Positions 10,475 to 21,927 of a stretch of 64,000 nt of DNA are shown here, piece by piece (the first letter of the stretch is position 1; each line of letters begins with the position of its first letter). This DNA is from Coptis chinensis (taxonomy: Eukaryota > Streptophyta > Magnoliopsida > Ranunculales > Ranunculaceae). The position numbers were made by a program, and so were the translations under genes. Below the pieces are notes generated by a model. The model searched no databases. It had not been told where the DNA came from and was given only the letters and a program-made list of their open reading frames with translations. Location: contig CM027378.1 in NCBI GenBank assembly GCA_015680905.1, positions 55,701,501 to 55,765,500 on the forward strand. The letters are read 5' to 3'.

Positions 10475-11700
10475 TCATTTTTCAGCAGTACGACTTTCAA
10501 AGACAATGCTATATACACGAAGATAATTTTCCCATTCGGCTAATCTGCTTGATTCCTGTGCATTACGAAAGATCTTGCGTAAGGGATACTCAGTATAAAC
10601 TCTGACCAACCTCCCTTGGAAGTATGGTTTCAATCGACGAGGGGCATGAACCAATGTAAGTGCAATTTTTTCCATCTTTTAATAACGAGACTCAGCTCCA
10701 GTTAAAGTCTTACTGATAAAAAAGACGGATGTACCATCATCGACGAAAAGAACAGCACTAACAGCTTGAGTTGTAGCTGCTAGGTATATGCCAATATGTT
10801 GACCCGTTGAAGGACTTGTCAATATAGGAGGACTGACCAAGTATTTCTTCAGTTGTTGCAATGCCATATCACAATCAACGTTCCAAGTTGCTGACCCCTT
10901 TAAAGTCTGGAAGAAGGGATGACAACGATCGGAATATTTAGAAATAAATCTATGAAGAGCGGCAAGCCGACCAGTAAGCCGTTGAATTTCTTTCTTATTT
11001 TTTGGTGATGGCATATCAATAACGGCACGTATCTGACCAGGATTAGCCTCAATACCTCTACGAGTCATAAGGTATCCCAAAAATTTTCCAGAAGAGAGGC
11101 CAAAAGAACATTTGGCGGGATTGAGTCTCATGTTATACTTGTTAAGCCTATAAAAAATAAGTTGAAGATCAGAAAGATGATCACCAGTAAGCTTCGATTT
11201 AACGACTATATCATCGATATAAGTCTCAATTATTTTCCCCAGCAGATCGGAAAAAATTGTATTGACAAGTTTTTGGTAGGTTGCACCGGCATTTTTCATA
11301 CCAAAAGGCATAATAGTGTAGCAGAAAATGCTTGGTCGGTGATGAAGGCGGTGCACTCTTGGTCATCCACATTGAAAGAGATCTGGTAGTACCCTGAAGA
11401 AGCATCCATGAAAGATAAGCATTGGAAGCCCGAAGTGGCATCTACCAGTTCGGAAATTTGTGGCAATGGATACGGATGAATCGGACAAGCTTCATTAAGG
11501 TTTGTAAAGTCAATACAAATTCTGATTTGTCCGTTCTTTTTTGGCACTGCGACGACATTAGCAAGCCATTTTGGGTAAGTAACTCGTCGGATAAAGTTAA
11601 CTGCAAGTAGCTTATCAATCTCCTCCTTAACTTTGAGCTTCGATCGGGTGCCATTCTTCTTGGTTTTGGCAAACCGGCCCGAAACTTGGATCAATGTCAA
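10475..11700 (-). pseudogene. element A reverse transcriptase and first RNase H
   Basis: RT begins near 11700 (VKEEIDKLLAVNFIRRVTYP, VPKKNGQIRICIDFTNLNEACP, FMDASSGYYQI). After a frameshift at about 11340 it continues with MPFGMKNAGATYQKLVN and the catalytic YIDDIVVKS, then FLGYLMTRRGIEANP. The RNase H side follows (AVLFVDDGTSVFFISKTL), with another stop at about 10680 before the C-terminal part (VYTEYPLRKIF, LAEWENYLRVYSIVFE). The active-site box is YIDD instead of the more usual YVDD. Two breaks mean no full-length enzyme. Confidence 0.9.
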
Positions 11701-12280
11701 GTTTTATGACAAAAATGAAGGGTCTATTCGGCATTTCCTCGGTTTTTCCAAGTTTAAGATACTTTATTTTATCGTAAAGGGAAACCAACTCTTTTTGTTT
11801 AATACGCCGAAAGTTTGGCGGAAATAAAAGTGGTTTTTCTGGCTGAATCTCCTACTTGCACTTCCAAAAGTCGATCCACTATAGCGGCCCTTTCACATGA
11901 GCCTCAATATTATAGATGGAGGGCGCCCGCTTGGTAATCAGAAGGCGGGGCACTTGCAAGGATTGTATTACCACGAACTTCAGATTTTTATAGTCATCCA
12001 TTGCTTTGTCATGACGCACATGGCAGAGATACCGGTCACTACTGAACCTTGCAAATATGCCCGGAGAATGGGAACTTGACACACCGATGAAATGTGGAGA
12101 CTACAGCCCCCATGGAATGTATCCAATCTCGCCCAAAATTGCGTTATAGTGGGAGCGACAAATCCATCAATAAGAAATCGAGCTCAACTTCTTTGTTCAT
12201 TAATTTGATTGGTAAGGCAATTCTTCCAACCGAAGATGTTTCCGAATCAAAATCGATGATAGGATTGTCTTCGGCGATGA
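11701..12280 (-). pseudogene. element A protease-RT connecting region, degraded
   Basis: This lies between the protease-like piece and RT in the polyprotein order. Several frames contain short pieces but no continuous reading. It should hold the end of the protease and the RT amino-terminal arm. Confidence 0.5.
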
Positions 12281-12838
12281 TCATACCCTCGAAGTTGCAT
12301 CGAGAATAACATCCATTTGAAAATGATTATTTGGAAGTGGCCCCGTGGTGTCGATCATTACCCGTTGAACATGAGAAGCACCTATAGACATAGTAATTAT
12401 GACTGCGTCATAGTGAGGGTGATATACACCAAGGAGATCGTCATCAGTGAATCGGAGGGGCTCTTCTTCAGAAGTTTCGGTATGGATTCCTTTGACAAAA
12501 TCGACTTTGTTGACACGGTTAAACTCACCAACATAACTAACTTTCAAACGCTTTTGATTCTTACTCTAACTTTTGGAAAGAGACTCAACATGAGAATGGG
12601 AAACATTAATGACAAGCTCATAAGTTGCAGCAACTGCCTGTTGAGAGTTTTTAGTAAGATATTTGTTTAAAAGTCCTTTCTCCACTAATTTCTGAATCCG
12701 ACCCCAGAGAGAGCGACAAAGTTCTATCTCATGGCCATAGTCATTATGGAATTTACACCGCAAGGATTTGTCCCTTGTACCTTTGGTATCTTCCTCGAAA
12801 GTGGATAAAGGCGGGGAAAGAAGATTCCCACTTTTCAA
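12281..12838 (-). pseudogene. element A gag C-terminus and protease start
   Basis: The upstream piece (12838-12566) includes CKFHNDYGHEIELCRSL, the zinc-knuckle-like segment usual at the end of Tat gag. The downstream piece (12547-12281) includes FTDDDLLGVYHPHYDAVIIT followed by VQRVMIDT, the segment that leads into a retroviral-type aspartic protease active site. The triad cannot be read intact. A frame change separates the pieces. Confidence 0.75.
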
Positions 12839-13006
12839 CTTCTCATATATAACGAGTACTTGGCATTGGCGGGTCGGTTTTAGCTCGGTAGAAGTCTTTC
12901 CATCACGATTGAAATTGACTTGCCGATTGTCATTCTTTCCATCGTTATGTTGTTGATCCGACCGTCCTTGCTTTTCGGCTTAAATTTTTTCTTTGTCGAA
13001 AAATCT

Positions 13007-13764
13007 TTACTCGAATATCTTTTGTCTCTTGCTTCGCGCCGATAGTTTTTCTCGATCACGGATGTGTTGTTTAGCCCTAACATACAGATCGTACTGAGTT
13101 TTAGGGACATCTTTAATTAGAGAGTGATAAAGATCCCTTACAATGAAATTCAAACTTCTGTCTCTTTCATAATATAATACTTCTTTAAAGGCGAAAATAA
13201 GCATTCCATCAGAAACTTCTAGAACATCTGCTGCTGCCTTTCGGAACCTAGTAACAAAAGTACGTAACTTTTCGTCACGTTGTTGCTTGATGTTCAGAAG
13301 TGAGTCGACATCCTTTGGCATCTTGCAATTGTGGCGGAAACGATTAACAAATTGATTTTCCAGTTCATTGTATTTGTGAATTGATCTTGAAGGCAACTCA
13401 CTAAACCAGCATAACACTTCTCCCTTTAGAGTGGATGGAAAGAGCTTACACATGAGCGGATCATCTCCACCCCATAACACCAACTTATTTTTGAATGATA
13501 GAACATGCAAACCAGGATCTCCTTCCGACTCATCATAAAGTTCAAAATCAGGTTGTTTGAAGTCGGGATGGTGGTAAGCTTCTTGAATGTCGAGCGAAAA
13601 CTTATCAAGTACGCCATCATTGACTATCAAGTTTTTCATTCTGACATCCCTTGACTCTCTATCATTAAGTTCTTTTGCAATCAACTCTTTCAACTGTTGT
13701 TCTGTTAGAGTTAAAGTATTGGCTCGAACAACTGGACGCCCCCGGTTGTGCCCATGTGGAGAAG
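13007..13764 (-). CDS. element A gag core, truncated by element B
   Basis: The open frame continues gag from across the nested element. It contains LTEQQLKELIAKELNDRESR, a segment with YHHPDFKQPDFELYDESEGDP, HVLSFKNKLVLWGGDD, MCKLFPSTLKGEVLCWFSEL and QFVNRFRHNCKMPKDVDSL, the standard capsid pattern of Tat gag. The apparent ATG start upstream belongs to the LTR of element B and is an artefact; the true amino-terminal part is at 23118-24040. Gag would form the particle that packages element RNA. Confidence 0.85.
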
Positions 13765-13769
13765 GATAC

Positions 13770-14957
13770 TGATAAGAGCCCAAAACTGTAGTTTTAACCC
13801 CTTAACAATCATACTTTTAGACCAATTATGTGAGTAATAATTAAGAGTTAATACTGATTACGTGTTTTTATGCATTTCGGGCTTCAAAGTCTATTATGTG
13901 CAGAAATGTGCCACTTTAGCGAGATAAAGGAGCAAAGGTCGGTTGCTAAGGAGTTCTGTGAATAAAGGCCAAGATTCAAGGAGACAAAGCCTTTGTAAAG
14001 CCCGGTCCAAAGCTGAAAAGTCAACAAAGGCGAGAAAAGAGTGCACAAGTCGTGAGAACTTCCGAAGGGCGTATCTTTGGACTCGGATCTTGAATTGGGA
14101 GTAGCTTATGTCAAAACGACCGGCTCGAAAAGAGCTTTCCAATGGTCCAAGCCTTGGCCCAATCAGAGGAGCAGAAGTGGACGAAACATCTGTCGAAGCC
14201 AACTGCATTTGAAGAGCCCATTTTGGACTAAAGAAATTGGGTTTTGGGCCGATTTTTTCCGCCCAAAACATGGCTCCAAGCCCATGCACGATTTTGGATC
14301 TGGAAGTATAAAACAAAAGCTTGACTCTTTGTTAATGGCAGTTAGGTTAGGAAGCTAATGTTAATGGAGTTTAGGGTTAGAAAAAGTTAGATCTAGATTA
14401 GTTAATTACTTAGTTTTCATTCTATTAATTAGTTTCATTCTTTGTTTTAGCTTAGTTATTTAAATCATTGAATATCATTCATTAGATAAATAAAATAGTT
14501 GTTATTCATTCAATCATATCTTGTTCTTATTGTTCTATTAGATAAATAAAGTTAATTAGTTCTCCATAATCTAGTTTCATTTTCATTTATTTATTAGCTT
14601 AAATCCTTAGATTTACTTATTTGTCATTATTAGTTTAATTCAATTATTGCATGAGTAGTTTCAAATTGAGTTGAAACAAATAAAGTTCAATTCTTTATAT
14701 TATGTCTTGTTTAGATTCAATTGTTGGGAATGGTAGAATAGAAAATTCACATCAAATCATTACTCTCACTATTGTTCATTTTGGGTTTGATTAGTTGAAT
14801 TCAATTTAAGTCTTGAGGGTTTAAGAGTGGAACGAATCCTGACTCTAATATATTACTTCGTTATTGAGAGTAGGAATATTGATATAAACACGTATTTACG
14901 TAATTTGATTATTTGTGTTTTCGATAGATAGTTAGAATCGTAAAATCACTTTTATCA
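13770..14957 (+). repeat. element B 5' LTR
   Basis: 1188 bp, bounded by tgataag and ttatca, and nearly identical to 21928-23117. Two bases after the end, a tgccgccgcc stretch may be a damaged primer binding site of the tggcgcc type. Confidence 0.92.
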
Positions 14958-16199
14958 AATGCCGCCGCCATCTTAATCTCGTTCAAGACAAGAATTCAAT
15001 TGCTTGAATCCAAGGGGCAATCCCCATTCTCTACCCACCCACCCTTTTAATTTTTCATTCTTGTTTCTTAAATTTTCGGGCTGCTGTTCACTTTGTTTCA
15101 TAGCTGCTTGGATTCACAGAGAAAAACACTGCGGTGAAGGTATTTCTAAATTTTCGAAAATTCTGAAAATTTTCATACATATTATTTAATGTGTTGTTGA
15201 TTTACTGGAATATTTTCAGATTTTTCAAAGTTGTTTTACCTTGTGAAAAAAATACAATCTTTACAGTGCTGCATTTCAGTTTTCACACCGTATGTTCTTG
15301 AAAAACAGACGAGTAAGGTTACTTAGGGAGTTCTAAAAATTCTATAATTTTTACAGGAGTATCTATCCTAACTAAGGAGTTTGTAGTAAAAATTTGATGA
15401 ATTTTTTATTTGTTTTGACCTCCTAAATAGTAGAGTGTTTCCAGTGTGTTTCTGCAGTGTTGCAAACACTTAATATCTGAAACACCAGCCAATAAGGAGA
15501 GGTTGTAGAACTCCAATTGCTCTAAAGTTTTTACAGGAACAAGTAGGATCTGTCAGGAGTCTCCAGTAAAAATTTGGCAATTTTTGGATTTTTTTTGATG
15601 GGTTAACCATTCGGTTGTTTGTATTGTGTCCGAAAACCGTTTCGCAAACTTTGAAGGCCTCTAGAGGGACTTTCACAGCTCCGATTGATCTGAAATTTTA
15701 CAGGCTACTTGATAGACGTCTTAGCAAATTACTGTAAAAATTTCAAATTTTTTGGAGTACGATAAAAGGCCTAAAACTTGAAAACCCTGGAGCGCGACCC
15801 GCGCCCAAACTGAGCGCGACCGCGCCCAAAACACTGGACATTCGACAAAACAGAGGGCACTCGCGCCCAACTCGCGCCCAACCCGCGCCCTACAAGGAAA
15901 ATTCATCGTGAACAGCCCGATTTTCACAGGAAAGTTCAAATTTCTATTCCTTAAAGTTATAAAGTGTTTCTAACTTGTTAAATACACTGAAATCGCGTAT
16001 ACAAGACGCTATTCGTAAGCGAAGCAAGGAAGCATTCAGGTACTCCTCATTTCACTCCTCGCCTCTTCTGTCAGAGGAGTTTTAATTCTAGTGGAATCAG
16101 GCTTGTTTTTCGAAGAAATAAATACAACACGCCTATCTAGAATTTCACACACTACACTTGCATCAATGGCTAAAGAACAAAGAGACTCTCTCTCTCGAT
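14958..16199 (+). other. element B leader between 5' LTR and gag
   Basis: Long untranslated-looking leader. It contains a GC-rich block with repeated gcgcccaa / gagcgcgacc words at about 15787-15893, in contrast to its AT-rich surroundings. A related block recurs near 19130-19230. Confidence 0.55.
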
Positions 16200-17960
16200 T
16201 TTTATAAAGCCCTAAACGATGGCCCTAAGTGGGTGCATCGTTCTTGCAGACCTAGTGGGGGATTTTGAATCCCCTAATATATTTAACTTGTTACCGGTTT
16301 TCATGGTTTAGACCATGAGAAGCCTTACCAAAGACATGCGTAGGATAGACCAAGTTCTCACTACATTCCATCATCCTAGCGTGAAGTCCGAACAAGTTAA
16401 ACTTAGGGTGTTTCCTTTCACCCTAGCCGACAAAGGCGGCGTCTTGGTTAACTGCCCAAACGCCAAACTCTGTGGACTCATGGGCTCAACTTGTTCAATT
16501 GTTCATGGAACAGTTTTACCCCACGCGAAGACGGATGAAATGCTTCACAAGATTCATTTCTTCCACCATAATCCTCATGAATCCTTTTGGAGGCTTGGAA
16601 TCGTTTCACCGATCTCCTCATTGAATGCCCAAGATCATAATCTTGCGAAAAGACACGCTTGTTCGTGCTTTCTTCAAGGGGCTTTCACATTATCATAAGG
16701 AGGTTCTAGATATCATGACTGGGGTAGTTTTTCTTAGTAAAGGAGCCTTGGAGGCTTATACATTCTTAGAAGATCAATCTAAAAGGAACAACAATTGGGG
16801 AGGTAACGATTCCTCCCGGCTCCTCTCCTTCTTCTCTTGAGGTTAAACATGATCCCGAGCTTAAAACTCTTATCGATGCCCTCACTAAAAGGTAGATGCC
16901 ATCTCGTTCAACAACAACCCACTCCGGTCATGAACATTAACTCTACTCGTTGTAATGTCGTTGTAGTCTTGAGCATTCCGACTTCTATTATCCTCTTGTC
17001 TATGCACAAACACCACCACAACCATCACACTTCAACCAATTAACTCAACATCAAGGACAAGGGAACTTAGGTGACCAGAATAGAGGTTTAGTACCCATAA
17101 CCTTAACTATCAACATCAAGACATGAACGCCAACAAGCTTTAATTCCAATACAACCATCTACGGACAAAGTAGTAGTGACCTTGTTGGAGAAACAAAATC
17201 AAATTATGCAACAAAACTCCAACTTGATGAAAGATCAAGCATGATCAAAACTCTAATATGATGAAACAAACGATGCAAATGATGCGTCTTTGTGCCAAAA
17301 GGTTATTGACATGTCTTCTAACCAAAATAATAACCAAACCGGCATGTTTCCAAGTCAAGCAATGCCTAATCCTAAGTCAACAAACACCGCCTTTGAAAAT
17401 AAAAAAGTATTGAGTGTAATGGTAATATAAACCAAGGGGACTACTGGTGATACTACTACCCTTCGTTCAGGGAGAGTAGATGATAACCAAGTGACTATGC
17501 CTAAAGATCACCCATGAAACTATAAATGATACCATATCAAATCTTGTCATAGAAATTAAAGACCTACACTGTAGAGGTTCCAATATGGAAACCTAGTTGG
17601 AAAGTGATAAAAGATAAAGTAACGGTTAACAAATATGTTTCCCCTCATATTAGGTATAGGGATAAAACACCGCATGAACAACTAGATTTTCTGTAGAAGG
17701 TGAAGTTAAGTCTATTGAGAGTTTTGTATATCACATTAGTGCTCCGACGATGTCGTCCCCTACACTAGTACATATCCCTCTTATGGAAGAAGACAAAGAT
17801 CACAATTTTGACTCTTTGAACATAACCGAACTAGAGAAAGAATTTTCAACCCTACCTTCCGACCATACAAGAGATGGACTAAACCTCCATAATAGGCGAG
17901 ATAGATGAATTCCTCAAAGATGGAGATGAATACCATAATTATATGGATGTGAACAACCTA
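16200..17960 (+). pseudogene. element B gag, degraded, Athila-like
   Basis: Recognisable pieces are HGLDHEKPY (about 16300), then VKLRVFPFTLADKGG (about 16400), FFHHNPHESFW (about 16560) and a later low-complexity Gln/Asn segment (17180-17300). The same order (HGLDHEK ... LRLFPFTLVDKA) occurs in element D on the minus strand at about 48700-48560, which supports homology. Several frameshifts and stops remove any coding ability. It would encode the capsid precursor. Confidence 0.7.
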
Positions 17961-19290
17961 GATGAGGAATTGACGAGTTTCTAAGAGCTGTGATGATCCA
18001 CCTTCTCAAGCACTACCTAGAGCACCACCCTACCACCATCCACTGAAGTTAATCCCTCATAAAATCCAATCATTCTTCCCACCCTTTTCTTCTAACACTT
18101 ATCCACATTCCAAGTATTTTCCAAAACCATTCATTTACTCACGATCATTCACTTGGACTCCTTCTTATTCAACGAAGTTAAGTCGTAGAGAAAGTTTTGG
18201 AGCTTGATTCTGTTTGGTGGTGCATTCCATGTTAACTATTTATGGAAAGATCCACAATTGTTTAGATTATTGATATATGGGAAACTGCATGTAAATACAT
18301 ATATATCACTTTAAGTCTAGGGAATCTGACTTTAAAAGACCCACGTTTTAAAACAAATTTTTACAAACCTGTTTTCAAAAATTTGTTTGGGGGTGGGGTG
18401 TTTGGTTTTTCCATGCTTGATCACTAAACTTCCTATTCTTATCCCAACCCCCCTCCCTTGAAGGGTAGCTAGATTTCTTCTTGTTTGTTGTTTTGATGTT
18501 GTTTTTTATTATTTTTTGTAGATAGGATGTTACGTTGTTAAATTCCGTAGTTAACTTTGAATTTGGTAGTTAAATGTTGTTTGAATTTCAATTTTAATAT
18601 AATGTTGTCTTTTCAAATTGTGCATGGATTTTATTGTTAATCCCATCTTCCCGAATTGTTTGGGGGTGGTATTATTTATTCTATCATGATTTGTAGAAGA
18701 TCCTCCATTTTAGAGTTTGTTTTGGAGTGAAGGTTGAGAATATTGTCGTAATTGACATACTTATGATTAGATGTGGTGGTAGGATGAAATCTAAGAGAGT
18801 TTAGAAGTTAATATTCTAAATCCAGTATAAAAGATATTAGGGTTGTTATAGAATCAAGAATATGAGCTGTTTCCATTTTCGGGTTCGGAAATTTTATTGT
18901 TTCCGGAAATTGCCTTAAAGCTTTTTGGCAACCTACCGATTCGTTTTAACAATTCAAAAACCTATAAAAACTTCATTCATTCTACACTCACAACCCACAC
19001 TACACCTAACTTCCATCACCCACCTTTCACTCCCACGTTTTCCAGGTTTCGTCTCGATTTCAAACCATCAGCACCTCGGCGCCATATGTGCCCCATAGGC
19101 TTTTCACTCTACACTTTTGTCGAAATTTTGTTGAAGCGCTCCAGAGGTAAAAGCGACTTCGCGCTCAAAACACTGGAATTCTAATGTCAACAGAGCGCGA
19201 CCAGCTGAAGTGGAAGCGCCCCCGCATCACGACTTTTGTAAACCGGCAAAATTCGGTTTTCTCGCGGGTTGTTTCGGTTCATTTCGCATT
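17961..19290 (+). other. element B middle region without pol
   Basis: This is where protease to integrase would be expected. None of the usual motifs is present in any frame. Two stretches resembling the element's own polypurine tract (tttgtttgggggtgggg near 18385 and ttgtttgggggtggta near 18655) lie here, suggesting rearrangement or duplication of 3' sequence. A GC-rich segment at 19134-19230 resembles part of the leader. Confidence 0.55.
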
Positions 19291-19299
19291 TGTTCAGGC

Positions 19300-20140
19300 G
19301 TAGTTTTGAGATGACATCTCCTACAATAATACCGGAACAGTCTTTCAAAGATTTGTTCCAAAGCACTACTTATAGTGTTTGGTTTGCGAGGTGATCACAT
19401 CACGTAAATTTTGGGAACCGCTTATGGTTCTTGCTAGAAATTGTTCTTGGACTTGCCATGCTCATTTGAAATACAAGACCCATGGTGCTATTGGGTCGAT
19501 AATATGTATGTCTACACTTATGAGTTTTTGCATGAGTCGTATGGGGAAGGCATTTTCCGTATCGAGGACCAAAGGGAATATAACGTCGCCCTTGGTAGCC
19601 TCTCCATAAACATAGGAACTGTTATGTTTTGGATCATGCTAAACATTTTAGGGGAATGGCGTTTTCTTACGTGAATGATGCCACTTGCAGCGTTTTCCTT
19701 GCTTTAGGAGGGGCGCCTGCTATATATGACCTTCCCAAGACCTTAATGTCTAGTTTAGCATGAGCCCATAGCATGAGGCATAAGTATCTTCTTATGCCTA
19801 TATTAGTTTGCCGTATTATGCTATGTTTCTTCTTCCATTTGTTGTGCCTGTTTCAATTTGGGTTGGGGTCGACATTGTGAGACCCCCAATTCTATTATTC
19901 GATCTTTCCGTGCAATGACTTGGCAAGGGTGGAGGATACAACCTCATCAAGTTGCACCTTACACCCCATCCGACCAAGTGGCTTTTAACGAGGTTAGCAT
20001 CCGTAGATGATAAATGGCGGCAAGCTTGGCAAATTATAATGGCATGGCGGGATGCGAAGGAACCTCACTTCTTTATAGAAGAGGAGGATGGATGTGAAAA
20101 TTTGGAGTGGAGGTAGTTTTTAGTTTCAGGTTAGTGTGCG
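19300..20140 (+). pseudogene. element B 3' additional ORF, related to that of element D
   Basis: Broken frames read NMYVYTYEFLHESYGEG, then a segment ending FWIMLNILGEWRF (about 19670), NSIIRSFRAMTWQGW (about 19890) and DDKWRQAWQIIMAWRDAKEP (about 20010). Element D has the matching order FILLNIMGDWHF, NKIIRSLRFRTW and KWSEVWKAMIDWRILKEWHF. Extra 3' ORFs are known for Athila elements, where some have been called envelope-like. No signal peptide or clear membrane segment is seen here, so that label is not applied. Confidence 0.65.
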
Positions 20141-21927
20141 CTTATGTCCCAAGCAATTTCATTCTTGTTAACCCCATAAAGGGTAGAACTCTTTATAGAG
20201 TTGAGTCGGTTTTATTTCCTATATTAGTATGCGTTCTAACCTTGTTTTGCGGATGTTTACGAATTTCCACAGCGTTTCAATGGTATTTTTCCTACCCTCT
20301 TTATTTAAATGCTTTGAGGACAAAGCATGCTTCTTATTTGGGGGCATAGAAACACGTGTAATTAAGACATCTGCTAGGATATAAATATGTATAATATGCA
20401 TTTGTTTTCTAGTTAAAATTTCAAAAATTCAAAAATATAAATAAATAAGTTATGCTATACACTTAGGAATATTGGTATTGTTTCTTTCTCCATGCTCTTA
20501 ACAATCTAGAAGTCTCACATAGTCAGCTTTTGCATCGGAATAATTGTTAGAAACTTAGGTTAATATATAGGTAATAATCTTTACATCTATCTATAAATAT
20601 ATTACATGAGTATCTATGATTGTTAGTAGATAAGTTCTGAAATCTAGGCTAGAGTACTTATTCTACAAATCCTGTGAGAATATAGCCTAAAAGCCTTTAT
20701 ATGAGCGGAACATTTGAGAAATGACACAAGGGAGAAGTAAAAATCGGATAGAGATATCACCCCACTTGCTTGCTTGATCACTAAACCATATCCTAAAGCG
20801 AGAATTTAGGCTTTTTGGATCGATATAGCTAGAAATTGACCTAAGTATATTTTTTAAGCTAGTCGTCCTAATCGAGCCTTTCATTAGCCCTTTCATAAAC
20901 CACAAATTCTTTACCCTGTTACAAAAACAAAACAAAAAATAAAAAATCAACCTACCCAATTTAGAATAAGTCCGAGAATAGAATGATGAAGAAAGAAGAA
21001 AGAAAAACACATTGTAAACAAAAATTAGTTAGTTCTTGAGGAAAATAAAGAAAAGAAGTTTCCATCCAAAGAAAAGAAAAATAAAAATAGAAATAAAATA
21101 AAAACTCAAAAATAGAATAAAAAGGAGTCAAAAGCCAAAGAAAAGAAAAAGAAAAATATGGCTAAGGATGGAAACAAAGTGTAGAAGCAAAATTAAATAA
21201 CAAGGTTTCTCTAGTTACGTAATATGAAGACTCTATTATCTCGGACTTGTCCTTTTGTATATCCATTTCCTTCCCTTCTTAAACCATCTCCTAATCCACC
21301 GCGAACACCTAATAAAGACCTCTAGCTCAATTAGGAATAGGTTAGTGTGATAGTAAGTGGCAGTTGTGTTTGATCGACTCCGGCTTCCTTGTGTGTCATT
21401 GAGATTGTAAGGTAAAGTGTGCCCACCGCACCGGAGTAATGAAACTTGAAGCGGAAAAATCGAGTGATTTTTGTCTTGACTTTTATGTGAGGACCTACTT
21501 AAGGACGTATTTATTAGAGTTTTCGAAACGGACTGCTAAGCATTTCATAGCATTACTCATTGTATATATGTTTATTAAGTAGATGATTGATTATTATGCA
21601 TATATTAGCTTAGGTTTTCGACATGATTATTCGTATTCAATTGCTAGTGAGATGTATAGATAGTTGAGACATGAATGAGGAAACAATAGTTTTATTTCTT
21701 AGTCGTTGTAGTATAGATGAAGTTTGTGAGTACCTTCATGGAAAACTCTCACGAGGCTATAACTTCGTCCACTAGGGAATTCCTAGTGGTTTAAAGGCCT
21801 TGTTGCATATGGTCAATGCAATCGCCTTTTCAAATAAACGGAGAGTAGATAGAACTCCATTTTTGGTCACTTATTCTAATTTCTCATCTTTGCTTGAGGA
21901 CAAGCAAAATGCTGTTTGGGGGTGGTT
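20141..21927 (+). other. element B 3' UTR with conserved block and polypurine tract
   Basis: Long 3' UTR with an A-rich tract (21040-21180). Two stretches are strongly conserved with element D: one at about 20775-20835 (gcgagaatttaggc ... ttggatcgatatagc), and one at about 21705-21840 that contains an 8-bp hairpin, ccactagg / cctagtgg, at 21769-21789. The final tgtttgggggtggt is the polypurine tract next to the 3' LTR. Confidence 0.7.

Noticed and set aside
13765..13783. ATG start of the gag open frame at 13783
   Set aside because: Those codons lie in the LTR of element B; gag's real amino-terminal part is on the far side of B.
14077..14358. Open frames inside the LTRs of element B (also 22235-22516)
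   Set aside because: Present in both LTRs only because the LTRs are copies; no protein features and frames differ between copies by indels.
16300..16320. Perfect 18-base hairpin tcatggt-ttag-accatga as a regulatory site
   Set aside because: The same bases in element D encode the conserved gag segment HGLDHE, so coding constraint explains them.
19300..20140. Envelope-like gene in element B
   Set aside because: No signal peptide or membrane-spanning segment can be seen and the frame is broken; only the neutral label additional ORF is justified.
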